Of a DNA stretch of 64,000 nt, positions 1-7,884 are shown piece by piece; within the stretch, counting starts at the first letter, position 1; the number at the start of each line of letters is the position of its first letter. The notes under the pieces were generated by a model. It saw nothing but the letters and a program-made list of their open reading frames with translations. It was not told the origin of the DNA and made no database searches. Source of the DNA: Bradyrhizobium sp. SZCCT0148 (lineage in GTDB: Bacteria > Pseudomonadota > Alphaproteobacteria > Rhizobiales > Xanthobacteraceae); contig NZ_JAFCKT010000001.1 of assembly GCF_018129985.1 (NCBI RefSeq), positions 1,302,001 to 1,366,000 on the forward strand, given 5' to 3'. A program made the translations under genes and the position numbers.

Positions 1-101
1 TCAACCACCCCAAGGTCCAAGTCTACCTTCAAATGCCGATCGCAAGCTTCAATATCCAGACCGAGCTCCCGCCGTTCGCGTTCAAGCACGATATTCAATG
101 A
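1..101 (+). CDS. C-terminal fragment of an unidentified protein (cut by window edge)
   Basis: Reading from base 3 gives 32 uninterrupted codons ending in TGA at 99-101. The tail is rich in hydrophobic and polar residues (for example VYLQMPIASFNIQ) and shows no motif I recognise. The gene starts upstream of the window. It could equally be a chance open frame, since only about 100 bases are visible. Confidence 0.35.
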   Translation, partial: NHPKVQVYLQMPIASFNIQTELPPFAFKHDIQ

Positions 102-462
102 CCCAGCGTTGAATTTTGATCTCGTAGGCGCGAATCGTCCCACAAAGAGACGCCTTCACAAAACCTCCATGAGATGGAGATCGACTGGCACAAATCCGCG
201 GGAACTGACTACGCAATCGTGAAGATCAGAATGTTCTCAAATCTAGGAGCGCCGACGTACCGGGTAATTGCAGGGAGGCGCTGATATTAGGCAACCAGGG
301 AAGAGGATGCGATGCGGGAGCCCGTACGATGGGTAGAGCACTTGCCAAACCCATCACTCCACGATGGCGATTGATCGGTATCGCTTCACTCTACCCATCC
401 TACGAGCTGATCCGCTCAGTCTGACACCTCATTAGAATTGACACGGCTGACCAACCCTCCCC
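102..462. other. Intergenic stretch, no gene seen
   Basis: No convincing reading frame on either strand. The only structure I see is the inverted repeat at 326-402. Confidence 0.5.
326..402. repeat. Palindromic intergenic repeat (family A)
   Basis: GATGGGTAG at 328-336 is matched by CTACCCATC at 391-399, so the ends can pair around a loop of about 54 bases. It resembles dispersed repeats I recall from Bradyrhizobium genomes. Only one copy is visible here. Confidence 0.55.
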
Positions 463-759
463 CTACTTCGTGTTGGCCTCGACCGCGTCGAGCAGCGGCA
501 TTTCGCGATGCGACTCGCAGAAGCGCGAGAGCTTGTTGCCGTTCCTGTTCAGCGCTTGCGTGTCCACAACGGGATTGTTGCGACGGCCGGCGTAGAACCC
601 GGCGAGCCAGACGTTCACGGTCTGCATGTGCGTAATGCGCTGGGTGATGTACTGGTCGCAGCTGATCTTGGAAACATCGACCAGCACCTGGGCTTTGGCC
701 GGCACAGCCAGCAGCACGGCCGCGAAGGCACCAAGGACGCTCGCTCTTGTCTGAACCAT
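463..759 (-). CDS. HdeA/HdeB-like small exported protein
   Basis: 98 residues. The ATG at 759 is preceded by GGAAGGAAAAC, a good ribosome binding site, and opens a signal peptide (hydrophobic core, then AKA before the mature part). The mature protein carries two cysteines (ISCDQY and SRFCES) in the arrangement of the HdeA family, periplasmic acid-stress chaperones that form one disulfide. A longer in-frame start exists but would put about 35 unlikely residues before the signal peptide. It stands alone between the repeat at 326-402 and the ParB-like gene. Fold assignment is good; a chaperone role is inferred only from the family. Confidence 0.75.
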   Translation of the reverse strand: MVQTRASVLGAFAAVLLAVPAKAQVLVDVSKISCDQYITQRITHMQTVNVWLAGFYAGRRNNPVVDTQALNRNGNKLSRFCESHREMPLLDAVEANTK

Positions 760-1098
760 GTTTTCCTTCCGATTGAATGTCTGCACAGTGGGGCGGTCGG
801 GGGCGGCATGCTTGATCCAGATCAAGGCGCGGCCCGTCGCACACCCCGCGCTCCATCCCCGCAATTATAGCGGCAGAGCACTCAACTCTCGGGAACAAAT
901 CGTTGCAGCTTCGGCCGCAGCACGTTCCAGGAGGGGGCGCAGGGATACCCATACCCCAATCGACAGGGCTATGCGGTTTTGCAAGAGTTCAACCAATCCT
1001 TAGGGCCGAATTGCCTTTGCGGTCGAGCCCTTCCCTCCTAAACTCCAGACCACCACCGATATGGGTTCCGATGGCCCCGGTAGAAGCGGAGTCAGATT
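760..1098. other. Intergenic stretch, no gene seen
   Basis: This region separates the divergent HdeA-like and ParB-like genes. It must hold both promoters, but I see no operator or terminator I would defend. Confidence 0.4.
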
Positions 1099-1599
1099 AT
1101 GCCCAAGCCGGAAAGCTTCCCGATCGAGACAATCTTCGTTCCCACAAAATTAAAGAAGACCCTCAATCCGGCCACCGTTGCGGAGATCGCGGAAAGCATG
1201 CTGGACATCGGGCAACAGACCCCCATTTCCATCAGGATCGACGGAGATCGACTCGTTTTGGTCGAGGGACTGCACCGGCTGGAGGCCTGCAAGGCGCTCG
1301 GCGAGACGACCATTCTCGGCGTCCTGGTCCCGGCCGAACTGGCTCACCCCAAGTCGCTGCTCGCCGAACGGCCCGAAGTCGAGGCGGAGCGCACCAAGAT
1401 GGCGCGATTGAAGCAGTTGCGTCTCGAAAAGGAAGCTGCGGAGGCCTCGAGAGGCAGCTCAACGCAAGCGCCGCGCGCAGGCTCGACAAAAGGCCTGCGC
1501 GACCATCCGAAGGCATCACCCGTCCGGATGGTGAAAGCGAAACCGAAATCATTGTCGGACTGGATCACGCAGCAGAAGGGCACCGGCAGCCGCTATTGA
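1099..1599 (+). CDS. ParB/sulfiredoxin-fold domain protein
   Basis: 166 residues; GGAG lies 7 bases before the ATG. The first 75 residues match the ParB N-terminal fold: a IAESMLDIGQQTPISIR segment, then LVEGLHRLEACKALGE, which corresponds to the ParB box usually written GHRRxxA. Residues 95-166 are lysine- and arginine-rich and predicted to be disordered. There is no ParB helix-turn-helix or ParA neighbour, so this is not a chromosome-partition ParB. Stand-alone proteins with this fold include CTPases, nucleases and phage- or plasmid-derived regulators. The AbiEii-type gene pair lies downstream on the other strand. Function unknown. Confidence 0.7.
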   Translation: MPKPESFPIETIFVPTKLKKTLNPATVAEIAESMLDIGQQTPISIRIDGDRLVLVEGLHRLEACKALGETTILGVLVPAELAHPKSLLAERPEVEAERTKMARLKQLRLEKEAAEASRGSSTQAPRAGSTKGLRDHPKASPVRMVKAKPKSLSDWITQQKGTGSRY

Positions 1600-1620
1600 T
1601 GGCGGGCTTCGGTTGAGGCG

Positions 1621-1726
1621 GTCATTCCGGGGCGCGCCCGCTTGGGCGCGAGCCCGGAATCCATCGGGCGACAGCACGCGTGGCGCAATGGATTCCGGGT
1701 TCGCGCTTCGCGCGCCCCGGAATGAC
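1621..1726. repeat. Palindromic intergenic repeat (family B)
   Basis: Perfect 16-base arms GTCATTCCGGGGCGCG (1621-1636) and its reverse complement (1711-1726) close a 106-base element with further internal symmetry around GGAATCCAT. It lies between two gene ends. The CGGGGCGCG-arm palindrome is a repeat type I recall from Bradyrhizobium and relatives. Confidence 0.75.
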
Positions 1727-1781
1727 GGTGAGGTCTCACCCACCTTGAATCATAGTTGCAGTGCGCTCAATTTGGACTCGT

Positions 1782-2480
1782 TCACGTCCTGCTGAGCTCG
1801 CCGGGAATCTGCTTCCTGATCTCGGCAAGCGCCTCCAAGGCAATTTCGCAAGATTTGTCGATAAACTCCTCGCCTCGCGGCGTTGCATTGATCACGTTCC
1901 TCATCTCGGCCTGATACTGCGCTTTCGCGAGATTCAAGCGGTTCAACGCGGAGGATACCACATGACCAGTGATGGCCGGACATCGTGCGATCTCGCCGAG
2001 CGCTGAACGATCACAGACATGGATCGCGGCAAGATCGAAGACGTCGCGCGGCGTGTATGTCGATGCGCGATAGACGAGTTTCTTGGTTGCGATTTCGGCC
2101 GGCCGCTCTGCCTTGATGGAACGAGCGCCAAACGTCAGTTCGTACGTCGGATTGTCGATGAACGAGGGTGCGTTCAGGAAATCGATCTCGCCGACATCGC
2201 GCAAGATGAGCTTCAGGTACTTGCCCGGCCATTGCCAGCTATCGCAAAGCGACTTCGTCACCGGGTTCGTGTTCGGCGCGAGGTTCTTCAGGACGGAACT
2301 GGAATCCAGGAAAATATCGACGTCGTAACTGATCCGATGATAGAGGATCTGCGCCAGCGCAGTGCCGCCACCGAACGTCCAGGCGCCGGCACCCCCTTCG
2401 AGACTATCGAGCGCGACCAGCGCCTTCTGCAGCAGCTCTTCCCACCTCGAAGGACGCCATCTCCCTGACCCATCTTTCAT
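1782..2480 (-). CDS. AbiEii-type nucleotidyltransferase (putative toxin)
   Basis: 232 residues. The ATG at 2480 follows GGAGTCCGACA. Residues 36-57 carry the nucleotidyltransferase signature of the AbiEii/AbiGii family: FGGGTALAQ followed by RISYDVDIF, with the two metal-binding aspartates as DVD. Further on, KLVYRASTYTPRDVFDLA matches the family's conserved K..R...RDxxDL block. Such proteins act as NTP transferases in type IV toxin-antitoxin and abortive-infection systems. The gene overlaps the preceding one by 77 bases, suggesting translational coupling. The upstream partner does not look like the usual winged-helix AbiEi antitoxin, so toxin function is inferred only. Confidence 0.75.
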   Translation of the reverse strand: MKDGSGRWRPSRWEELLQKALVALDSLEGGAGAWTFGGGTALAQILYHRISYDVDIFLDSSSVLKNLAPNTNPVTKSLCDSWQWPGKYLKLILRDVGEIDFLNAPSFIDNPTYELTFGARSIKAERPAEIATKKLVYRASTYTPRDVFDLAAIHVCDRSALGEIARCPAITGHVVSSALNRLNLAKAQYQAEMRNVINATPRGEEFIDKSCEIALEALAEIRKQIPGELSRT

Positions 2481-2736
2481 TGTCGGACTCCGTGACCTTC
2501 CAGGCGTCGATTGCCTTCGATAACTCGTCGAACGTCACGACATGGTCGACAACGAGATTGTGGATGACGGATACATCGACCTCGTCGAACAACGCCTGCA
2601 CATGCACACGCCATTTTCGTTCGTAGATGTCGCCCTTCAGACAGGCCAGCAGAGTGTCCTCGTCGATGCTGTAAGGCATCGGCGTGTTGATCGTCGTCAC
2701 GGCGGCAGTCAGGTTCTCGAACGCATCCTTCAACAT
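2404..2736 (-). CDS. Unidentified partner overlapping the AbiEii-type gene
   Basis: 110 residues; an in-frame TAG lies 15 bases upstream of the ATG at 2736, which fixes the start closely. GCGAGG directly abuts the start, a poor spacing for a ribosome binding site. The protein is acidic in the middle (ALFDEVDVSVIHNLVVDHVVTFDEL) with no motif I recognise. Its last 25 codons overlap the nucleotidyltransferase gene in another frame. By position it would be the antitoxin or accessory gene of a two-gene module. Confidence 0.6.
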   Translation of the reverse strand: MLKDAFENLTAAVTTINTPMPYSIDEDTLLACLKGDIYERKWRVHVQALFDEVDVSVIHNLVVDHVVTFDELSKAIDAWKVTESDNERWVREMASFEVGRAAAEGAGRAR

Positions 2737-2963
2737 CCTCGCAATATGGGGCTATTCGGAGAAAGCCTCAACCGGCGCCGGCGCGTCCTCAATCAAAGGC
2801 TCGGGGACGCCTCTGTAATCTGTTGAAAATGCTCACTTTTGCTTCTGATACGACCCGGCCTGTGCGCGCGACGCTAGATGCAGCCTCGTCCCGTCGCTCC
2901 CGCAGGACAGCCGCGATTGCCTGGACCGCGGCCGTCTCGCCCTCACCGATCAACCCGCGCGTC

Positions 2964-3230
2964 TCACGCCGCCTTCGCCTGCTCCGGCGTGGCCGTCTCC
3001 ATCGCGCGCATGTAGAGGTCGAGAAGGCTTTCGCGTTCGTCGCGCTCGTTCTTGTCTTCCTTGCGCAGCTTGATGATCTCCTTGAGGATCTTGACGTCGA
3101 AACCTTCGCCCTTGGCTTCCGCGAAGACTTCCTTCTTCTGCTCGCTCAACTCCTGCATTTCCGTGTCGAGGTTCTCGATCCGCTCGACGAACGACCGGAT
3201 CTTGCCGCCGGGAATGGTGATGTCGGACAT
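2964..3230 (-). CDS. GapR-like DUF2312 nucleoid-associated protein
   Basis: 88 residues, the usual length of this family, with AGAGGCAC before the ATG. It starts SDITIPGGKIRSFVERIENLD and continues as a long charged helix (EVFAEAKGEGFDVKILKEIIKLRK), the conserved core of DUF2312. The best studied member, GapR of Caulobacter (about 89 residues), is a dimeric protein that clamps overtwisted DNA ahead of replication and transcription forks. Alphaproteobacteria often carry several copies. It stands alone; a 560-base gap with a repeat separates it from the next gene. Confidence 0.85.
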   Translation of the reverse strand: MSDITIPGGKIRSFVERIENLDTEMQELSEQKKEVFAEAKGEGFDVKILKEIIKLRKEDKNERDERESLLDLYMRAMETATPEQAKAA

Positions 3231-3793
3231 GGTGCCTCTTTGCTGACTGAGGTCGCGAAAATGACCGCAAAGAGATGACCAATGTATTAACCTCGCCGCC
3301 GCGCGGGGCTATCGCATGTGAGAGCTTTCCCCTGCGGCCATCCTTCGAGACGCCCGCTTTAGGCGGGCTCCTCAGGATGAGGACTGAATGCGTGGCACCA
3401 GTCTCAACGGGCACTGACGCCCGTTAGCCTCATCCTGAGGAGGCGCGTAAGCGCCGTCTCGAAGGACGAGGCGTGCGCGCAGGCCGCCACAACAAATCAT
3501 ATGCAATAGCCCCCGCTGCGCAAACGCGCGTTCCACACCGTTGAGATCTGCGCCCGGCCTTGCGCGGCAATCTCGACGCGACGGCTGCGCTGCCCGGCCT
3601 GCTGCGCGTTTTATCATCGCCGCCCCGCCGCAACTTTGTGCGCGACATGGCTGGAAACGGTCTGGCGCAATGATCTATGTGTTGGCCACGCGGCCCGGTG
3701 ATCGACACCGCGCGTCGTGATCTAGGACGCGACATCGCCGGGTCGCGTTCAAGGGGCGCGTGGGATGGCGCTCGCGGAATGGAGCAAGCGAAA
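3231..3793. other. Intergenic stretch with a repeat
   Basis: No convincing gene on either strand. It holds the family C repeat at 3339-3472 and the promoters of the two divergent flanking genes, which I could not place. Confidence 0.45.
3339..3472. repeat. Dispersed palindromic repeat (family C), copy 1
   Basis: Begins CCATCCTTCGAGACG and ends with the complementary CGTCTCGAAGGACG. Internal CTCCTCAGGATGAGG and CCTCATCCTGAGGAG pair with each other. A second copy in the same orientation lies at 6599-6736, sharing both ends and the internal hairpin but differing in the middle. Confidence 0.8.
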
Positions 3794-5368
3794 ATGCTTG
3801 AGCAGGATTACGACACGATCATCATCGGCGGCGGTTCCGCCGGCGCGACCCTCGCCGCGCGGCTCAGCGAAGACCCCTCGCATCGCGTGCTCTTGCTCGA
3901 GGCAGGGCAGGATCTCCGCACGGCGACCACGCCGGAGCATATCCGCATCCCGAACCCGATGCGGGCCATCGGCGATGACGACTTCCGCTGGCCGAAGCTG
4001 CTGGCGCGGCGCACCGAGCGGCAGGAGCCGCTGCTGCTCTGGCGCGGCCGTGCGATGGGCGGCAGCTCGACCATCAACGGCCAGATCGCGATCCGCGCCG
4101 TTCCCGATGATCTCGACCGCTGGGCGGCGGCAGGCTGCACCGGCTGGTCCTGGGACGAGATGCTGCCGTTCTTCTGCAAGCTGGAGACCGACAAGAATTT
4201 TCCTGATGCGCCCTATCACGGCGACCGCGGTCCGATCCCGGTCTATCGCGCGCCTGTTCCGGCTTGGGGCAATGTCGACCGGGCGCTGCGGTCCTCGGCG
4301 CTCGCGCTGGGCTATGGCTGGTGCGAGGACCACAACGCGCCCGATGGCACCGGCGTCTCGCCCTATGCGATCAACAGCGAGGCGGGCCTGCGCATCTCCA
4401 CCAATGACGGCTATCTGGAGCCGGCCCGCGGCCGCGCCAACCTCACCATCGTCGGCAACGCGCTGGTCGACACCCTCGTGTTCGAGGGCAACCGGCTGCA
4501 TGCCAGCGGCGTCCGGGTCCGCGTCGACGGCCAGTCCCACACGCCTCGCGCGGCGCGCGAGGTGATCCTCTGCGCCGGCGCGATCCATTCGCCCGCGATC
4601 CTGCAACGCTCCGGCATCGGCCCCGCCGCGCTGCTGGAGCGGCTCGGCATCCCCGTCCGCGCCGACCTGCCGGTCGGCGAGAACCTGCTGGACCATCCGA
4701 TCGTCAACGCGCTGCTGCATCTGCGCGACGACCGCCAGGTCTCGACGCTGATGCACCGGCACACCAATTGCTGCCTGCGTTATTCCTCCGGCCTTGCCGG
4801 CGCCGGTGACAACGACATGATCATGATCGCAGGTAACCTCGCCCGCACGCCGCAGGCGCTGGCCGTGGTCTCGCTGGGACGCATCGCGGTCTCGGTCTAT
4901 CAGGCGTTCAGCCAGGGCCACGTCCGCATCACCACCACTGACCCCGAGGTCGATCCCGCGGTCGAGGAACGCATGCTGTCCGACCCGCGCGATCTCGAGA
5001 GGATGCGCGACGGCGTCCGCCGCCTGCGCGAGATCTGCCTGCAGCCTGCGGTGACCGAGATCGCCTCCCGCGTCGACTACGGCAACAGCGGCCGCTCCAT
5101 GGACGCGCCGTTCAGCGATGCCGAGCTCGACGACTGGCTGTTCGCCGAGTGCAGCGACGCCCAGCACGCCAGCGGCACCTGCCGCATGGGCGCAGCCTCC
5201 GATCCGCGCTCCGTCGTCGATCCCGACTGCCGGGTGATCGGCTGCACGGGCCTGCGGGTGATCGATGCCTCGATCATGCCTGAGGTGCCGCGCGCCAATA
5301 CGCACCTGACCACGGTCGCCATCGCCGAGCGCATGGCGGAGCGGTTGAGGAACACGTCGATTTCGTAA
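3794..5368 (+). CDS. GMC-family FAD-dependent oxidoreductase
   Basis: 524 residues. The ATG at 3794 is chosen because GGAG sits 9 bases upstream. YDTIIIGGGSAGATLAARLSE near the N-terminus is the GxGxxG dinucleotide-binding motif, and LLWRGRAMGGSSTINGQI is the first GMC signature. The second is seen as REVILCAGAIHSPAIL, and the C-terminus has HASGTCRMG and RANTHLTTVAIAERMAE, which hold the catalytic His region and FAD contacts. The family oxidises alcohols (choline, glucose, polyethylene glycol, aryl alcohols), typically in the cytoplasm or at the membrane. No choline-pathway gene is nearby, so the substrate is unknown. Confidence 0.9.
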   Translation: MLEQDYDTIIIGGGSAGATLAARLSEDPSHRVLLLEAGQDLRTATTPEHIRIPNPMRAIGDDDFRWPKLLARRTERQEPLLLWRGRAMGGSSTINGQIAIRAVPDDLDRWAAAGCTGWSWDEMLPFFCKLETDKNFPDAPYHGDRGPIPVYRAPVPAWGNVDRALRSSALALGYGWCEDHNAPDGTGVSPYAINSEAGLRISTNDGYLEPARGRANLTIVGNALVDTLVFEGNRLHASGVRVRVDGQSHTPRAAREVILCAGAIHSPAILQRSGIGPAALLERLGIPVRADLPVGENLLDHPIVNALLHLRDDRQVSTLMHRHTNCCLRYSSGLAGAGDNDMIMIAGNLARTPQALAVVSLGRIAVSVYQAFSQGHVRITTTDPEVDPAVEERMLSDPRDLERMRDGVRRLREICLQPAVTEIASRVDYGNSGRSMDAPFSDAELDDWLFAECSDAQHASGTCRMGAASDPRSVVDPDCRVIGCTGLRVIDASIMPEVPRANTHLTTVAIAERMAERLRNTSIS

Positions 5369-5443
5369 GGCGAATGAGCGCCGCGTCATCCACCTCTTCT
5401 CTTCTTTGCGCGTTCAGGAACTTGAGCCGGTCATTCGATTTGT

Positions 5444-5632
5444 ATGACCATGCGCAACCTTCCTGTCCTGATCATCGTCCTCGCCATCATCGTTCTCGGT
5501 GCCGCCAGTGTGCTGTCGCTCCCGACCAGGGAAGCCGATGCCGCCCGCCCCGTCACGACGGAGCAGGCCGCCGCCGATGCCGGCGCCACCGTGCTGCCGA
5601 CCGACCCCAAGCTGAGCATCGAGCCGAAATAG
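5444..5632 (+). CDS. Small membrane-anchored or exported protein
   Basis: 62 residues with one N-terminal hydrophobic segment (residues 4-25) followed by an alanine- and threonine-rich tail ending LSIEPK. A second ATG two codons in is an equally good start; neither has a strong ribosome binding site. It ends 7 bases before the deaminase gene and probably shares its transcript. No family recognised. Confidence 0.55.
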   Translation: MTMRNLPVLIIVLAIIVLGAASVLSLPTREADAARPVTTEQAAADAGATVLPTDPKLSIEPK

Positions 5633-5639
5633 GCGCCTG

Positions 5640-6128
5640 ATGAGCGAGGATGCACGCTGGATGGGCGAGGCGCTGCGCGTGGCAAGCTCCGAGGGAACCG
5701 ATCCCGCGCTGAGCCCGATCGGCTGCGTCATCGTACTGGATGGGCGCGTGCTCGCAGCCGAGCGCAATCACGTCGCCGAGCATCACGATGCCGTCGCCCA
5801 CGCCGAGATCGAGGCGATCCGAGCCGCGGGCGCGGCGTTCGAGAACGGCGAGATCCGCGGCGCCACGCTCTACACCACGTTGCAGCCCTGCGGCATGTGC
5901 ACCATGGCATCGATCTGGTCGAAGGTTTCGCGCATCGTCTACGGCGCCGGCCGCGACGACGTCCACAAAATGTATTTCGAGGCGCGGCACGTCGACACGC
6001 TCGACTTCGTCGCCAAGGCCTATCGCGATGATCTCACGATCGAAGGCGGTGTCCTGCGGGAGGAATGCGCCCGGCTCTATTACCGGCCCTGGGACAAGGT
6101 GCCGGAGAGCGAGCAAGGCAACATCTGA
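5640..6128 (+). CDS. Zinc-dependent nucleoside/nucleobase deaminase
   Basis: 162 residues. The catalytic motif HAE is at 54-56 and LQPCGMC at 82-87 supplies the two cysteines, together the zinc site of the cytidine deaminase superfamily. The glutamate is the proton shuttle and His plus two Cys bind zinc. The overall pattern resembles guanine deaminase/TadA-like and CMP/dCMP deaminases. It follows the small membrane protein by 7 bases. Substrate (guanine, cytosine or a modified base) is not readable from sequence; TadA is less likely because the tRNA-binding features are not evident. Confidence 0.85.
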   Translation: MSEDARWMGEALRVASSEGTDPALSPIGCVIVLDGRVLAAERNHVAEHHDAVAHAEIEAIRAAGAAFENGEIRGATLYTTLQPCGMCTMASIWSKVSRIVYGAGRDDVHKMYFEARHVDTLDFVAKAYRDDLTIEGGVLREECARLYYRPWDKVPESEQGNI

Positions 6129-6147
6129 GGATTGTGCCTTGCCTGTA

Positions 6148-6220
6148 GCCCGGATGAGCGAAGCGACATCCGGGATTGCTGTCTACGCGAACGTCCGGAT
6201 GTCGCTTCGCTCATCCGGGC
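6148..6220. repeat. Long perfect palindromic repeat (family D)
   Basis: 26-base arms, perfectly complementary, at 6148-6173 and 6195-6220 around a 21-base loop; the arms contain GATGAGCGAAGCGACATC. It lies between the 3' ends of two convergent genes and could act as a bidirectional terminator, though there is no T-run. Confidence 0.8.
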
Positions 6221-6241
6221 ACCGTCGTCAGCACGCGGCCG

Positions 6242-6523
6242 CTACCACCAATACGGCCAGCGCCAGCCCTCGTAGCGCACATAGGACGGCACCAGCGGCG
6301 GGCCGTAGGGATCGACCTTGTCGTCCTCCGGGCGATAGCGGTAGCGCGGAACGACGTTATAATCCCACGGCGTCGGCCGCAGCACGGGCGCCGTGATGAT
6401 CAGGCGCTCTTGGGGTGCGCGAACCACGACGGCTTTCCGCGTCCGGGCTTCAGCACCCGATGTTGCGAGGCTGCCCAGCACCAGGGCGGTTCCGAGCGCA
6501 CAGGCGGCGGTCATTCTTGTCAT
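6242..6523 (-). CDS. Small exported protein, Tyr/Pro/Trp-rich
   Basis: 93 residues. The ATG at 6523 has GGAG 8-9 bases upstream. A signal peptide (residues 1-22, ending GAEA) is followed by a mature domain rich in Arg, Pro, Tyr and Trp, ending GWRWPYWW. I recognise no family. Such short aromatic-rich exported proteins are common in Bradyrhizobium. A longer in-frame start is possible but would disrupt the signal peptide. Confidence 0.6.
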   Translation of the reverse strand: MTRMTAACALGTALVLGSLATSGAEARTRKAVVVRAPQERLIITAPVLRPTPWDYNVVPRYRYRPEDDKVDPYGPPLVPSYVRYEGWRWPYWW

Positions 6524-6598
6524 GCATTGGTCTCCTTCGCCGCGAGAGTGCAAAAGGACAAGGAGCAAGGCAAGCAAATTTCGCGCGAGCTATTCTGC

Positions 6599-6736
6599 GG
6601 CCATCCTTCGAGACGCCCGCTTGAGCGGGCTCCTCAGGATGAGGGCGGAGTGTGCTGCGCCAGTTGCAACAAGCGCCGGCGCTTCCCAGCCTCATCCTGA
6701 GGAGACCGCGAAGCGGTCGTCTCGAAGGACGAGGCG
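6599..6736. repeat. Dispersed palindromic repeat (family C), copy 2
   Basis: Same ends and internal CTCCTCAGGATGAGG / CCTCATCCTGAGGAG hairpin as at 3339-3472, same orientation. The central loop and one stem (ACCGCGAAGCGGT in place of GGCGCGTAAGCGCC) differ but keep base pairing, a sign that structure is conserved. Confidence 0.8.
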
Positions 6737-6778
6737 CGCGCTCAGACGCTTCAGCGCGCAGAACCTGCCCCCGCGGGA

Positions 6779-7105
6779 TCACCCCTCGCGCTCGCCGTTC
6801 AACAGCGCGAGCGCACGCGGCACCTGGGCACGGTCCTCGACCAGCACGTATTCCTGCCGCTGCAGGCTGGCGCCGCTCGCGACCACGATCGACCGCTTCG
6901 GGCACAGGCCGAAGCATCCGGTCATGACCAGCTTGGCGGGCTTCAGGCCATCAGGCCTCCGCGCCTTCAATTCGGATTTCAGCGCGCGACCGACATCGCG
7001 GCCTTCGTCGCTGCGCTTGAGACATTTGCGGCAGACCAGCACCGGCGCCGCGCGCTTGGGGCGCACGAGCATCGGGTTTAGGGATTTCGAGAGTTTTTCG
7101 GGCAT
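6779..7105 (-). CDS. Thioredoxin-like [2Fe-2S] ferredoxin-fold protein
   Basis: 108 residues. Cysteines at 25 and 28 (VCRKC) and at 64 and 68 (GCFGLCP) match the four-cysteine cluster site of the thioredoxin-like [2Fe-2S] ferredoxin family, with conserved GLCP. These are soluble electron carriers, sometimes tied to CO dehydrogenase, formate dehydrogenase or cobalt-precorrin chemistry. None of those genes is adjacent, so the partner is unknown. The first 20 residues are basic and extra to the fold. Confidence 0.75.
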   Translation of the reverse strand: MPEKLSKSLNPMLVRPKRAAPVLVCRKCLKRSDEGRDVGRALKSELKARRPDGLKPAKLVMTGCFGLCPKRSIVVASGASLQRQEYVLVEDRAQVPRALALLNGEREG

Positions 7106-7196
7106 TGAGGACCTGTATGAGACATCAGCTCATATAGGCACGGAACCTCGATCCTGCGGCGCGCGCGAGACATGTTGGGCCCGCGTTTTCGCTGCC

Positions 7197-7868
7197 CTAC
7201 TCCCGCGCCCGGCGCAGCGCCTCCTGCAGCTTCATCCGCTGCTTGTCCCAGCGCTCCTGTTCCGCTTCCGCACGGTCGTCCAGCGCGGCGCGCTCGGCCT
7301 CGATCGCCTCCGCCCGGGAGTCGTGCTCCCGTCGTGCCTTCCCCAGCGCCGCCTCGGCGACAGCGACCGCCTTGTCGCGGCGGGCGCGCTTCCTGGCACG
7401 GGCGGCCTCCTCCTTGGCGCGCGCGGCCTCGCGCCGCCGCTCCTCCTTTTCGAACGCGGCTGCGGCCTTGCGGGCTGCCTGTTCGTCGCTCTTGCCGGAT
7501 GATGTCTTCGCGGCCTTGGCGGGACGCTTCGCCGATCGCGCCTTGCTCTTCGGCTGCGTCTTGGGTTGTTTCTTGCGCCTGCTTCGGGGCTCGGCGTCGT
7601 CATCGCCGAGATCGGTCGGCAGTGCGGCGCTTTCGCTGAACGCGCCGTCCGAGCCGACCGGGCGCCTGAGCACGACGCCCGGCTTCGCCATGGTCGCCGC
7701 GACCACGTCGGGGTCGTCGGTTTCCTTCGCCGCGCCCTGGTGGAACAGGTTGGAGCTGGCGCCCCAGGCCTCGAGCGCTGCCTTCATCGAGGGTGCGGCA
7801 ATGGCCTGGTCGTAGAAGCCGAGCGAGGTCTGGTAGGTCTTCAGCTTTCGTTTCGGCTTGGCCGGCAT
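7197..7868 (-). CDS. Lys/Ala-rich coiled-coil protein (TolA-like composition)
   Basis: 223 residues. Residues 1-60 (KTYQTSLGFYDQAIAAPSMK onward) form a short conserved-looking globular part. Residues 95-223 are almost entirely Ala, Arg, Glu and Lys in heptad-like order and predict a long coiled coil. There is no signal peptide or membrane segment, so despite the TolA-like composition it is probably cytoplasmic. Its stop codon is about 90 bases after the start of the 2Fe-2S gene, in the same direction. Function unknown. Confidence 0.6.
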   Translation of the reverse strand: MPAKPKRKLKTYQTSLGFYDQAIAAPSMKAALEAWGASSNLFHQGAAKETDDPDVVAATMAKPGVVLRRPVGSDGAFSESAALPTDLGDDDAEPRSRRKKQPKTQPKSKARSAKRPAKAAKTSSGKSDEQAARKAAAAFEKEERRREAARAKEEAARARKRARRDKAVAVAEAALGKARREHDSRAEAIEAERAALDDRAEAEQERWDKQRMKLQEALRRARE

Positions 7869-7884
7869 GTCGTCCTGCAGGTGA

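Noticed and set aside
1099..1599. A ParA-ParB partition locus
   Set aside because: No ParA gene, no helix-turn-helix in the ParB-like protein and no parS-type sites seen.
1782..2736. A standard AbiEi/AbiEii toxin-antitoxin system
   Set aside because: The nucleotidyltransferase fits AbiEii, but the partner lacks the winged-helix AbiEi pattern, so I describe it as unidentified rather than as AbiEi.
3749..5389. A 546-codon open frame antisense to the GMC oxidoreductase
   Set aside because: The opposite strand has all GMC motifs in order. The antisense frame encodes only Arg/Ala/Gly/His-rich low-complexity sequence, as expected from high-G+C codon use.
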